Assembly (NCBI RefSeq): GCF_017875735.1
Contig: NZ_JAGGMZ010000001.1
Location: forward strand, 1,736,001 to 1,800,000
Length of the DNA stretch: 64,000 bases
Direction of reading: 5' to 3'
From: Arthrobacter sp. CAN_C5
GTDB taxonomy: Bacteria > Actinomycetota > Actinomycetes > Actinomycetales > Micrococcaceae
Under the pieces are notes generated by a model. The model had not been told where the DNA came from. It did no database searches and saw only the letters and a list, made by a program, of their open reading frames with translations. Each line of letters opens with the position of its first letter. Position 1 is the first letter of the stretch. A program made the translations under genes and the position numbers. This document shows, in pieces, positions 11,392 through 20,050 of the stretch.

Positions 11392-12497
11392 TGGCGCCGG
11401 AGTAGTCGGCCGAGGCCTGAGCGGCCCGCGTGTTCGACGGTGGCGATGGCGGCAGCCTCAAGCAGCTGGTCGGCTGAGCGGTCCCAGGAGTAGGAGCCTG
11501 CCTGCGCCTTGCCGGCATGCGAGGCCGCGTCCCACCGGTCAGGTGCGGCGAGGGTCTTTACCGCTGCGGTGAACGCCGAGGGGTCGTCGGGGTCCACATA
11601 CAGCGCGGCGTCGCCACCGACCTCCCTGAAGATCTGCGTGTTGGCGGCAATCACGGGGGTCCCGGCCGCCATCGCCTCGATCACCGGCAGGCCATAGCCC
11701 TCGGCCCGCGAGAGTGTCACCAAAGCCGCCGCGGACCGCAGCAGCTCCTGGTACCGCTCGTCGGTCACGCCGTTGTGGAAGATGACCCGCTGGCCCGGCG
11801 GGATCAACCGCTCCAACTCTGTCCGCCGGTCATCGGTGATCCGGCTGAGCAGATGCAGCGTGTACCCGTCGAGACCATTCGTGCCCGCCACCAGGGTCTC
11901 GACGTTCTTGTAGGGCATGAAGGACCCCATGTAGAGGAGGTCCTTGCCGGGTGGGACCCCCTCGGGGCGGACCTCGGTGTCCGCCTGGGGAGCGTTGCTC
12001 ACAAGCCGGACCGGACGACTGGTCAGCCGGTGCTCCTGCATCAGCCCCCGGGTGGTCTCCGAGATGGTGGCGACGACGTCGGCCCGGTTCAGCAGCAGGC
12101 GCTGCGGCCAGTAGGCAAGGTGGTAGAGCCGCCACAGCGCGCGGACCGGCCAGGGCAGGAAACCGGGTGGCTGGGGGTTCTGGTAATAGATCAGGTCATG
12201 CAGGGTGAGCACCAACGGGTACTTTCGTCCCCAGCTCCCCATGGTCTGCATCGGGCAGATCACGACGTCGGGCGCCAGTTGGTTGATTGTCGAGGCCACG
12301 AACAGTTCCCGGGGGGAGAGCGGCGAAGTGATCAGGACGGAGGGGACAGCGGGCAGGAGGGCAAGCTGTCTGGGGTCGGAAACGAGCATCGCCACGTCGG
12401 CCCGTTCTGCCACGGCGGCAATGAGGCTGGCACCATACCGGCTGATGCCGTCATGGTGGTCGAGGCGGGTGAACCGCGCATCAAACAGGATCCTCAT
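11388..12497 (-). CDS. Glycosyltransferase, GT4-like (group 1)
   Basis: 369 residues. A GT-B fold retaining glycosyltransferase: donor-binding half with LLYMGSFMPYKNVETLVAG around residue 188 and the signature SRAEGYGLPVIEAMAAGTPV around residue 262, ending with GDAALYVDPDDP. The family transfers a sugar from a nucleotide donor to a glycan or lipid acceptor; donor and acceptor cannot be told. It overlaps the hydrolase upstream (ATGA) and the acetyltransferase downstream (GTGA), so the genes are co-translated. A cell-surface glycoconjugate role is inference. Confidence 0.88.
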   Translation of the reverse strand: MRILFDARFTRLDHHDGISRYGASLIAAVAERADVAMLVSDPRQLALLPAVPSVLITSPLSPRELFVASTINQLAPDVVICPMQTMGSWGRKYPLVLTLHDLIYYQNPQPPGFLPWPVRALWRLYHLAYWPQRLLLNRADVVATISETTRGLMQEHRLTSRPVRLVSNAPQADTEVRPEGVPPGKDLLYMGSFMPYKNVETLVAGTNGLDGYTLHLLSRITDDRRTELERLIPPGQRVIFHNGVTDERYQELLRSAAALVTLSRAEGYGLPVIEAMAAGTPVIAANTQIFREVGGDAALYVDPDDPSAFTAAVKTLAAPDRWDAASHAGKAQAGSYSWDRSADQLLEAAAIATVEHAGRSGLGRLLRRQ

Positions 12498-13384
12498 TCG
12501 TGTGTCCCTCCCAGGAAACTCTCAATCAAGCGGGCCGCTACGTGGGGGGTCTCATAGTGCACCAGGTGGCCCACCCCGTCGATGATTTCGAGCCGCGCGT
12601 GTGGGATCAGGCCGGCAAGTGCATGCTGTCCGGCGACCGAGCCGAGGTCGTCCTTCTCGGCAGCGATCAGCAGAACGGGCATGGCGAGCCGCGCCGCACT
12701 GTCTCTGACCGTTCCCGTAATGGACGCCTGGAACGCTTCGAGCAGGACCCGGCGGCTGGCGTACTTGCTGAAGTAGCTGATGTGCTGGCCGTGAATGTAC
12801 TTCCGGAGTGCCCGGTCCCGGGTCTTCGCCATCATTGAACTCATGCCGAGCACAATGAGTGGATTCCCCAGCAGTGCCACTCCCAACCGCTCCGGGAGCG
12901 CAGCGCCGACCCGGTAGTACAGTGCGGCCGCTGTGGAGGCCAGCCGGTTGGAACCTTCCAACGCAGGCTCACAGATGGGATTAATCAGGATCAGGGCGGC
13001 AATCGCGGAGGGATGGTCTGCTGCCCACCGGGACGCGACGATCGACCCGAAGGAGTGGCCGAGCAGTACCGTGTCGGAGCCCAATCCGAGCTCCGCAAGG
13101 CTGAAACCGACAAACCGCGCGTACGCGTCGACGTCGTGCACGCCCTCCAGAGCCTCGGATTGGCCGAAACCGGGAAGGTCCGGCACCACAACCCGGTGCG
13201 TGGGCAGTTCCTCGATGATGCGGAGCAACCCGTGGTGGTCACCCCTGAAACCATGCACCATGAAGATTGTCGGCGAAGCGCCGCCGACGGCCAGGGACGG
13301 GAAGATCCAGTAGCGTTGAGCCGCTCGGAGATAGGTCATGGTCACCACCGAGGCCTGGCGGCGCACAGTTATCGGGGAAGGCAC
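12494..13384 (-). CDS. Alpha/beta hydrolase
   Basis: 296 residues. The fold is shown by the oxyanion-hole motif MVHGFRGDHHG near residue 43, the strand VVVPDLPGFGQSE, and the nucleophile elbow GHSFGS near residue 108. The acid is probably in AAEKDDLGS and the catalytic His in VGHLVHYETP near the C-terminus. No signal peptide. The substrate is unknown. It begins 3 bp after the aldo/keto reductase and overlaps the glycosyltransferase by 4 bp; an internal Met at residue 16 is a possible alternative start. Confidence 0.87.
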   Translation of the reverse strand: MPSPITVRRQASVVTMTYLRAAQRYWIFPSLAVGGASPTIFMVHGFRGDHHGLLRIIEELPTHRVVVPDLPGFGQSEALEGVHDVDAYARFVGFSLAELGLGSDTVLLGHSFGSIVASRWAADHPSAIAALILINPICEPALEGSNRLASTAAALYYRVGAALPERLGVALLGNPLIVLGMSSMMAKTRDRALRKYIHGQHISYFSKYASRRVLLEAFQASITGTVRDSAARLAMPVLLIAAEKDDLGSVAGQHALAGLIPHARLEIIDGVGHLVHYETPHVAARLIESFLGGTHE

Positions 13385-13387
13385 CAG

Positions 13388-14224
13388 CTAGTTCACCTTG
13401 TCCGGATGGGAACCGAACCGGGTGTCCCGTTCGAGCCCGCGGATTGCCGCGAGCTGCCCGGGAGTGAGCTCGAACCCGAAGATGTCGAGGTTGCCGGCGA
13501 TCCGGGCCCGGGTGCTCGCCTTGGGGATGACCAGATTGCCGGATTGCACGTGCCAGCGCAGTACCACCTGGGCTGGCGTCCGGTCGAGGTCGGTGGCGAT
13601 CCCACCGATCACCGGGTCAGCCAGGATGGCTCCCCGGCCGAGGGGGCTCCACGCCTGGGTGCGGATCCCGTGGGCGTCATGGAACTGCCGCAGCTCATCC
13701 TGTTGCAGGTACGGGTGCAGCTCGATCTGGTTCACGGCAGGAATTACCCCGGTCTCCGCCAGCAGTCGCTGCAGCTGGGTGACCTGGAAGTTTGACACCC
13801 CGATGGCCCGTACCCGCCCGTCGTGGTAGAGCTGTTCCAGGGCGCGGAAGGTGTCAACGTACTGGTCCTTGTCGGGGCAGGGCCAGTGGATCAGGTAAAG
13901 GTCGACGTCGTCCAGGCCGAGTGCCTGCTGGGAAGCGTCGAACGCGCGGAGCGTCGCATCGTAGCCGTGGTTGTCGTTCCACAGCTTGGTGGTGACAAAG
14001 ACGTCGTCGCGTTCCAGCCAGCCGTCGCCGACGGCATTCGTGACCGCCCGGCCCACCCCCGCCTCGTTGCCGTACATGGCGGCGGTGTCGATCGTCCGGT
14101 ACCCCACTTCGAGGGCCTGGGCGCAGAGGTCGGCCGTCGTCTCGGGCGGCACCTTGTACACACCGTAGCCAACCTGGTCGATCTGTACCCCGTTGTTGAG
14201 CGCGATTTTCGGTGCCTTATGCAT
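13388..14224 (-). CDS. Aldo/keto reductase
   Basis: 278 residues, a full-length single-domain NADPH-dependent aldo/keto reductase of the 2,5-diketo-gluconate reductase type. The catalytic tetrad is visible: Asp in TIDTAAMYGNE, Tyr in the same motif, Lys in VTTKLWNDNHG and His in LYLIHWPCPD. Cofactor-binding residues are in IPKASTRARIAGNLDIF near residue 228. The physiological substrate is unknown. First of four tightly packed minus-strand genes, starting 28 bp after the SorC-type regulator, so regulator control of the cluster is possible. Confidence 0.93.
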   Translation of the reverse strand: MHKAPKIALNNGVQIDQVGYGVYKVPPETTADLCAQALEVGYRTIDTAAMYGNEAGVGRAVTNAVGDGWLERDDVFVTTKLWNDNHGYDATLRAFDASQQALGLDDVDLYLIHWPCPDKDQYVDTFRALEQLYHDGRVRAIGVSNFQVTQLQRLLAETGVIPAVNQIELHPYLQQDELRQFHDAHGIRTQAWSPLGRGAILADPVIGGIATDLDRTPAQVVLRWHVQSGNLVIPKASTRARIAGNLDIFGFELTPGQLAAIRGLERDTRFGSHPDKVN

Positions 14225-14252
14225 ACCTCGACAATACCGAAGGGGCTCTGGC

Positions 14253-15272
14253 TCAGCGGGACCCGCCGTGCACCAGCCGTCGCGCCGACCCTTCGTCGAG
14301 GATGAGGTCCGTGGCCAGCCCAGCGGCCAGCGCCCCGCGCAACCCGTTGATCTTGGTTTCCCCCGACACTACGCAGATGCGCCGTCGTACCTGCCGGAGC
14401 AGATCCAACTCAGGGCCGGTGCTCCGCTGGTTGAGGAGGAGGTCGCTGTGGGTGCCGTCGGCGCGGAAGAACATGGTCGCGACGTCGCCCACCACCTGGT
14501 GCTCGTCCAGCGCACGCAGGTCGTCGTCGTCCAGGTATCCACCGGAGTAGACGTGGCTGGGAATGTTGGCGTCGATGGAGCCGACCCCGAAGATGGCCAT
14601 GGTCATCCGGCGTTGCAGGTCGAGGATTCGCAGGACACTGCGTTCGGCCCACATGGCCGTTTTGGTTTCTGCGTGGTCGAAGAAGGCCGGTACGGGGAAC
14701 TGCTCCACCCGGGCGCCGTAGGCCTGGCCGAACCGGCGCAGGATCTCGCTGGCGTAGGTGATCCCGGTGGTCTGGGTGTTGCCGGCGCCGTTCAGCTGCA
14801 CGATGGTGCTGTCATGGGTGACCTTGCGGGTCAGGTGATGGCTGACCGCGCTGAGGGTGGACCCCCAGGCGACGCCGATGATGGCGTTCGAATCGACCAG
14901 CGGCCCAATGGTCCGCGCCGCCTGGATCGCCACCCGGTCCAGCACCTCCGAGTCGCTGACGATGTCGGTGACCGGAACCACGTGGGCCTCCACACCGAAC
15001 TGTCGCCGGATCTGTTGCTCAAGGGACGGTGCCCGCTGCAGCGGATTGTTGACCTGGATCTGCACGAGCCCCGTGTCCCGGGCCATCGACAGTAGCCGGG
15101 AAACAGTCGATCGGGAGGTCCTCAGCTCCCGGGCGATGGCGTTCATGGTCAGGTCCTGCAGGTAATACATCTGGGCTGCCCGCAGCGCGTCCCCGCTCCG
15201 TGAACGCTTCAAGTCCTCAGCGGAAGATTGTGCAGCGGGGTCGGGCCTTTCAGCCTCGGGTCGAACGTTCAT
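14253..15272 (-). CDS. SorC/DeoR-type sugar-binding transcriptional regulator
   Basis: 339 residues from the ATG at 15272, chosen because GGAGG lies 8 nt upstream; a longer frame to 15314 has no such site. An N-terminal HTH (MYYLQDLTMNAIARELRTSR, then STVSRLLSMAR) is followed by a SorC-type effector domain resembling sugar-phosphate isomerases (GVAWGSTLSAV; NGAGNTQTTGITYASEI). It is divergent from glpD and upstream of the minus-strand cluster, so glycerol or glycerol-3-phosphate response is a reasonable inference, not shown. Confidence 0.9.
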   Translation of the reverse strand: MNVRPEAERPDPAAQSSAEDLKRSRSGDALRAAQMYYLQDLTMNAIARELRTSRSTVSRLLSMARDTGLVQIQVNNPLQRAPSLEQQIRRQFGVEAHVVPVTDIVSDSEVLDRVAIQAARTIGPLVDSNAIIGVAWGSTLSAVSHHLTRKVTHDSTIVQLNGAGNTQTTGITYASEILRRFGQAYGARVEQFPVPAFFDHAETKTAMWAERSVLRILDLQRRMTMAIFGVGSIDANIPSHVYSGGYLDDDDLRALDEHQVVGDVATMFFRADGTHSDLLLNQRSTGPELDLLRQVRRRICVVSGETKINGLRGALAAGLATDLILDEGSARRLVHGGSR

Positions 15273-15293
15273 AGCCAAATCCTCCGTCACATC

Positions 15294-15307
15294 TGCACGT
15301 ATGTGCA
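15294..15307. promoter_or_regulatory. Palindromic operator candidate in the regulator-glpD divergent region
   Basis: TGCAC-GTAT-GTGCA is a perfect 5-bp-arm palindrome lying 22 bp upstream of the regulator start and 88 bp upstream of the glpD start. Its position between two divergent units fits a binding site for the adjacent SorC-type protein. Only one copy was noticed, so the assignment rests on position and symmetry. Confidence 0.45.
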
Positions 15308-15395
15308 TCACCATTGACTATTATTCCCAGCATTTCAAGAATAGGTGGAACGGCTGCGGATCCAGTGCAGCGTGCAGACTGTTGAGGAGAATGTT

Positions 15396-17144
15396 TTGGC
15401 TGAGTCCGCTACCGGCAAAGGTGCCACAAGCACACCCGCTGAGCGAGCAGGGGTGACACGCCTCAGGGAGACCCCCCGCGCGTCTGTCCTCATCATTGGT
15501 GGCGGCATCAACGGCGTAGGCACCTTCCGCGACCTTGCGCTGCAGGGCGTCGACGTCGCGCTCGTAGAGCGGGGAGATTACTGCCAGGGCGCGTCGGGGG
15601 CGTCATCCCACATGATCCACGGCGGGATCCGGTACCTCGAAAACGGTGAGTTCCGGCTGGTCCGCGAATCAGTGGTCGAGCGGAACGCCCTCCTGAAAAC
15701 CGCACCCCACTATGTCAAGCCCCTCCAGACCACCATCCCCATTTTCAGCACCTTCTCGGGCATCCTGGCGGCGCCGCTGCGTTTCCTCACCCACCGCCAG
15801 CATGGCCAGCCCCGCGAACGCGGTGCCTTCCTGATCAAGGTTGGCCTGACCATGTACGACTGGTTTTCCCGCGACGGCGGAGCCGTGCCTCGCCACACGT
15901 TCGCCGGCCGCAAAGCTTCCCTCGCCCAGCTCCCGGATCTGCGCCCTGACGTGCGCTACACGGCCACCTACTTCGACGCGTCGGTTCACAACCCCGAGCG
16001 GATGACCCTCGACGTGCTCCGCGACGGCCTCGCCGCCAATCCAGAGGCGCGGGCCAGCAACTATGTCAGCGCGATCGGGCGCGACGGCGAGTCGGTGCTC
16101 CTCCGCGACGAACTGACCGGCGAGGAATTCACCTTCGCAGCCGACGTCGTCGTGAACGCAACCGGCGCCTGGGTGGACGGTACCAACGGCGCACTGGGCG
16201 AACGCAGCACCTTCATGGGCGGCACCAAGGGCTCCCACATTGTGCTCGACCACCCGGAATTGCTCGCCGCCTGCGCGGGCCGCGAGATCTTCTTCGAACA
16301 CACGGACGGCCGCATTGTTCTGGTCTACCCGATCGGCGACCGGGTACTGGTCGGCACCACCGACATCGACACCGATGTGGACGAGCCCGCTGTGTGCACG
16401 CCCGAGGAAGTCGACTACTTCATCGAACTGATCGGGCACGTCTTCCCGGCCATCACCGTCCAGCACGACCACGTCGTCTACAGCTTCTCCGGGGTCCGCC
16501 CGCTGCCACGGCACGACGACACCCAGCCCGGCTTCGTGTCACGCGACTACCGGATCGAGAAGCGCCAGGACAGCACCGGCACCAAGCCGGTGACCACGCT
16601 CAGCCTGGTCGGCGGCAAGTGGACCACCTTCCGCGCCCTCTCGGAGCACATGACCAACGATGTGCTCGAGATCCTGGGAAAACGACGGACGACGACGACG
16701 GCGGGGCTCGCCATCGGCGGCGGCCAGGGATTCCCCCGGACGCCGTCCGCGGAGAAAGCCTGGGTGAGCGCTCATGTGGAGCCGGGACTTTCAGCTGAGC
16801 GAGTCGAGGTGCTGCTGACCCGTTACGGGACCCGCGCCGTCGATGTCATCGAGTACCTGCGTGCGGGGGAGGACCGTCAGTTCTCCTCCACCCGTGAGTT
16901 GAGCCAGCGGGAGCTGGAGTACATGGTCGCGCACGAGCAGGTGGGGCACCTGGCTGATGTTCTGATCCGCCGGACGTCGATCGCCTTCCGGGGATTGGTG
17001 ACCGGTGAGTTGCTTCACGAGCTTGCGGAAACGCTGGCCCCGCTGCTGGGCTGGAGCGTCGAAAAAGTGTCGGCTGAGGTAGAACTGGCTGAGCAGGTGC
17101 TGCTTCAGTGGCATAACGTTCAGGTCGAAGATTTGGTGGCGTAG
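15396..17144 (+). CDS. glpD: Glycerol-3-phosphate dehydrogenase, respiratory FAD type
   Basis: 582 residues from TTG at 15396, chosen for the GAGGAGA 5 nt upstream; the frame opens earlier at GTG 15345 without such a site. Oxidises glycerol-3-phosphate to dihydroxyacetone phosphate and passes electrons to the quinone pool at the inner face of the membrane. The FAD Rossmann motif IIGGGINGVGTFRDLALQG is near residue 33; LVERGDYCQGASGASSHMIH and GIRYLEN follow. The C-terminal DAO_C helical domain covers about residues 440-575. Followed by glpF and glpK, completing a glycerol uptake and catabolism unit. Confidence 0.95.
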   Translation: MAESATGKGATSTPAERAGVTRLRETPRASVLIIGGGINGVGTFRDLALQGVDVALVERGDYCQGASGASSHMIHGGIRYLENGEFRLVRESVVERNALLKTAPHYVKPLQTTIPIFSTFSGILAAPLRFLTHRQHGQPRERGAFLIKVGLTMYDWFSRDGGAVPRHTFAGRKASLAQLPDLRPDVRYTATYFDASVHNPERMTLDVLRDGLAANPEARASNYVSAIGRDGESVLLRDELTGEEFTFAADVVVNATGAWVDGTNGALGERSTFMGGTKGSHIVLDHPELLAACAGREIFFEHTDGRIVLVYPIGDRVLVGTTDIDTDVDEPAVCTPEEVDYFIELIGHVFPAITVQHDHVVYSFSGVRPLPRHDDTQPGFVSRDYRIEKRQDSTGTKPVTTLSLVGGKWTTFRALSEHMTNDVLEILGKRRTTTTAGLAIGGGQGFPRTPSAEKAWVSAHVEPGLSAERVEVLLTRYGTRAVDVIEYLRAGEDRQFSSTRELSQRELEYMVAHEQVGHLADVLIRRTSIAFRGLVTGELLHELAETLAPLLGWSVEKVSAEVELAEQVLLQWHNVQVEDLVA

Positions 17145-17276
17145 CCGCTGTCAGGCACGCAACCATTGCCGCTCCCGGAGCGGATGCAGGACCAACGGCA
17201 GCTGTTGCCGGGGGGAGCAAGAGAGCCACAGCCGCAGGCTGGGTTCGCTAAAAATGAATAATTAAAGGAGTCAAAG

Positions 17277-18023
17277 ATGTCTCTGGAAGCATTCGTTGCC
17301 GAAATGTTCGGCACCATGCTGCTGTTGCTGCTAGGTACAGGTGTCGTTGCCAACGTCGCGCTGGCCGGTACCAAGGGCAATAATGGCGGATTCTTGATGG
17401 TGAACTTCGGTTGGGGGCTCGGCGTCTTCGCCGGTGTCTATGTGGCTGCGCTCTCCGGCGCCCACCTGAACCCGGCCGTGACGGTCGGCCTGCTGGTCAA
17501 CTCTGATGTTGCGACGCTCGGCCCCGATATCGACAAGACCTTCGTCAACGTGCTGGCCTATTTCGCCGCCCAGCTGATCGGCGCCATGCTTGGCGCCTTC
17601 CTCTGCTGGCTGGCATACAAGCAGCACTTCGATGCTGAGCCCGACCCCGCCAACAAGCTGGGCGTGTTCTCTACCGGTCCGGCCATCCGGTCCAATGCCT
17701 GGAACCTGGTCACCGAGGTCATCGGCACGTTCGTCCTGGTGTTCGTGGTCATTTCGTTCGCAGGGACGCCCTCGGGCCTCGGCCCATTGGCTGTCGCTCT
17801 GCTCGTTGTGGGTATCGGTGCATCCCTCGGTGGTCCCACCGGCTACGCCATCAACCCTGCGCGTGACCTCGGTCCCAGGATCGTCCACGCCTTGCTGCCC
17901 ATCAAGGGTAAGGGTGGCAGCGACTGGGGCTACTCCTGGGTGCCAGTGGTTGGCCCCCTCGTTGGTGGCGTTCTCGGCGGCCTCGTCGCCATGTTGATAA
18001 CCTTCCCGGCTGTCACCGGCTAA
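17277..18023 (+). CDS. glpF: Glycerol uptake facilitator (aquaglyceroporin)
   Basis: 248 residues, ATG with AAAGGAG upstream. Six-helix MIP channel for glycerol diffusion across the cytoplasmic membrane. The two pore half-helices carry NPA in HLNPAVTVG (around residue 64) and NPARD in INPARDLGPR (around residue 194); the Asp after the second motif marks the glycerol-conducting subgroup. Located between glpD and glpK. Confidence 0.96.
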   Translation: MSLEAFVAEMFGTMLLLLLGTGVVANVALAGTKGNNGGFLMVNFGWGLGVFAGVYVAALSGAHLNPAVTVGLLVNSDVATLGPDIDKTFVNVLAYFAAQLIGAMLGAFLCWLAYKQHFDAEPDPANKLGVFSTGPAIRSNAWNLVTEVIGTFVLVFVVISFAGTPSGLGPLAVALLVVGIGASLGGPTGYAINPARDLGPRIVHALLPIKGKGGSDWGYSWVPVVGPLVGGVLGGLVAMLITFPAVTG

Positions 18024-18107
18024 CAATCAGTACACCCCGGCAGCTCGGTCCTTCTACCGCGCAGGCTGGGACTATTCACGACGGAAATACTCAAAGAGGA
18101 GCACTAC

Positions 18108-19622
18108 ATGTCGAAGTACGTCATCGCAATCGATCAGGGCACCACCTCCAGCCGGGCCATTGTCTTCGATCACAGTGGGGACATCGTGTCCTCAGGCCAG
18201 AAGGAACACGAGCAGATTTTCCCGAAGGCCGGCTGGGTTGAGCACGACCCGATGGAAATCTGGAACAACACTCGGGAGGTCATCGGCAACGCGCTGTCGA
18301 AGGCGAACCTGACACGGCACGATATTGCCGCCGTCGGCATCACCAATCAGCGTGAGACTGCAGTGGTCTGGGACAAGAACACCGGCCAGCCTGTCTACAA
18401 CGCCATTGTCTGGCAGGACACACGGACCCAGTCCATCGTCGACGAACTCGCGGCCGATGGGGGAGTGGAGCGGTTCAAGCAGAAGGTCGGCCTGCCGCTG
18501 GCCACCTACTTCTCGGGCACCAAGATCAAATGGATCCTGGACAACGTCGACGGGGCGCGGGCGAAGGCGGAGGCCGGCGACCTGCTCTTCGGTAACACCG
18601 ACTCGTGGGTCACCTGGAACCTCACCGGCGGCACCGACGGCGGCGTGCACATCACCGACGTCACCAACGCCTCCCGGACCATGTTCATGGATCTTGAGAC
18701 CCTGTCCTGGGACGATGGAATCCTTGAGGCATTTGGAGTGCCACGTTCGATGATGCCGGAGATCAAGTCATCGTCCGAGGTCTATGGCACCGTCCACACA
18801 TCCCAGCTGCTGCGCGAGGTGCCGGTGGCGGGCATCCTCGGTGACCAGCAGGCGGCGACCTTCGGCCAGGCCGCGTTCGAGAAGGGCGGCGCCAAGAACA
18901 CCTACGGCACCGGTAACTTCATGATCGTCAACACCGGCGAGGAGATCGTCCACTCCAAGAACGGTCTGTTGACCACCGTCTGCTACAAGCTCGGCGATGC
19001 CAAGCCCGTCTACGCCCTCGAAGGTTCGATCGCGGTGACCGGGTCGCTGATCCAGTGGCTGCGCGACAACCTGGGCATCATCAAAACGGCTCCCGAGGTG
19101 GAGCAGCTGGCCGAGACCGTTGAAGATAACGGAGGCGTCTACATCGTGCCGGCGTTCTCCGGCTTGTTTGCCCCTTACTGGCGCGGCGAAGCCCGCGGCG
19201 CCATCGTGGGACTCACTCGCTTTGTGAACAAGGGTCACATTGCCCGTGCCGCGCTTGAGGCCACGGCGTTCCAGACCCGCGAGGTCCTGGATGCCGCGAA
19301 CGCAGACTCGGGTGTGGACATGGAGGACCTGCGGGTCGACGGCGGCATGGTCGCCAACGATGCGCTGATGCAGTTCCAGTCCGACATCCTCGGCATTCCG
19401 GTGATCCGCCCGAAGGTCACCGAAACCACCGCCCTCGGCGCGGCTTACGCAGCCGGTCTGGCCGTCGGGTTCTGGAAGGACACCGACGAGCTGGCAACCA
19501 ACTGGGCCGAAGACAAGCGCTGGACGCCTTCAATGGACGAAGGAGAGCGGGACCGCCAGTTGCGCCTCTGGAAGAAGGCTGTCACGCGCACGTTCGACTG
19601 GGTCGACGAGGACGTGAAGTAG
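18108..19622 (+). CDS. glpK: Glycerol kinase
   Basis: 504 residues, ATG with AGAGGAG upstream. Phosphorylates glycerol with ATP to glycerol-3-phosphate, trapping it for GlpD. FGGY-family features: [17 protein letters not shown] near residue 5, VWQDTRT near residue 101, the [10 protein letters not shown] region near 246, [13 protein letters not shown] near 266 and [15 protein letters not shown] near 409. Full length, last gene of the glp unit, followed by a strong stem-loop. Confidence 0.97.
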   Translation: MSKYVIAIDQGTTSSRAIVFDHSGDIVSSGQKEHEQIFPKAGWVEHDPMEIWNNTREVIGNALSKANLTRHDIAAVGITNQRETAVVWDKNTGQPVYNAIVWQDTRTQSIVDELAADGGVERFKQKVGLPLATYFSGTKIKWILDNVDGARAKAEAGDLLFGNTDSWVTWNLTGGTDGGVHITDVTNASRTMFMDLETLSWDDGILEAFGVPRSMMPEIKSSSEVYGTVHTSQLLREVPVAGILGDQQAATFGQAAFEKGGAKNTYGTGNFMIVNTGEEIVHSKNGLLTTVCYKLGDAKPVYALEGSIAVTGSLIQWLRDNLGIIKTAPEVEQLAETVEDNGGVYIVPAFSGLFAPYWRGEARGAIVGLTRFVNKGHIARAALEATAFQTREVLDAANADSGVDMEDLRVDGGMVANDALMQFQSDILGIPVIRPKVTETTALGAAYAAGLAVGFWKDTDELATNWAEDKRWTPSMDEGERDRQLRLWKKAVTRTFDWVDEDVK

Positions 19623-19700
19623 GTCTAGCTTCACCTGTGGTTGCTTGACCACTTGTGCAAGACCAGCAGGTATCTGCGACACATCAGGTATCTGCATCAC

Positions 19701-19745
19701 AGCAGGGGCGGCGGCTATCCGGAAGGATGGTCGCCGCCCCCTGCT
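19701..19745 (+). terminator. Stem-loop terminator after glpK
   Basis: Inverted repeat AGCAGGGGCGGCG ... CGCCGCCCCCTGCT, 13-bp arms with one extra C on the right and an 18-nt loop, about 80 bp after the glpK stop. There is no U-tract, which is common in actinobacterial terminators. Ends the glycerol operon. Confidence 0.75.
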
Positions 19746-20050
19746 GCGTGTTCGGGGTGAGTGCTTGGGGCTGCACCTTCCCGAGCGTTGTCTGGATCGG
19801 TGGATGTCACGTCCCGCCCACAGAGGAAGGGCCCGCGCATGTGCTGGTCTCATTCCGCCGCGACGGGTGAAGCTCGGTGTCTGTTCGGATATCCGGCGGG
19901 GTCGTTCAGGAGTGAGGGTGGAACTTCGGGTGGGCAAAGAGCCACGTGCTTGTCCTGGGAGCCATGGGGTGGAAGAGATGTACAGCGCCGAGTGGATGTC
20001 CCATGCCGTGCACCCGCAACACTCCAGTACAGAGTGTCTGGCTCAGGACT
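19746..20050. other. Intergenic, no gene seen
   Basis: About 305 bp between the glp terminator and the end of the HNH gene. Several open frames exist but none has family similarity, codon pattern or a ribosome site that would support a gene. Confidence 0.6.

Noticed and set aside
11517-12557. 346-codon plus-strand frame opposite the glycosyltransferase
   Set aside because: Composition is typical of an antisense frame, and the minus-strand glycosyltransferase is complete and coupled to its neighbours.
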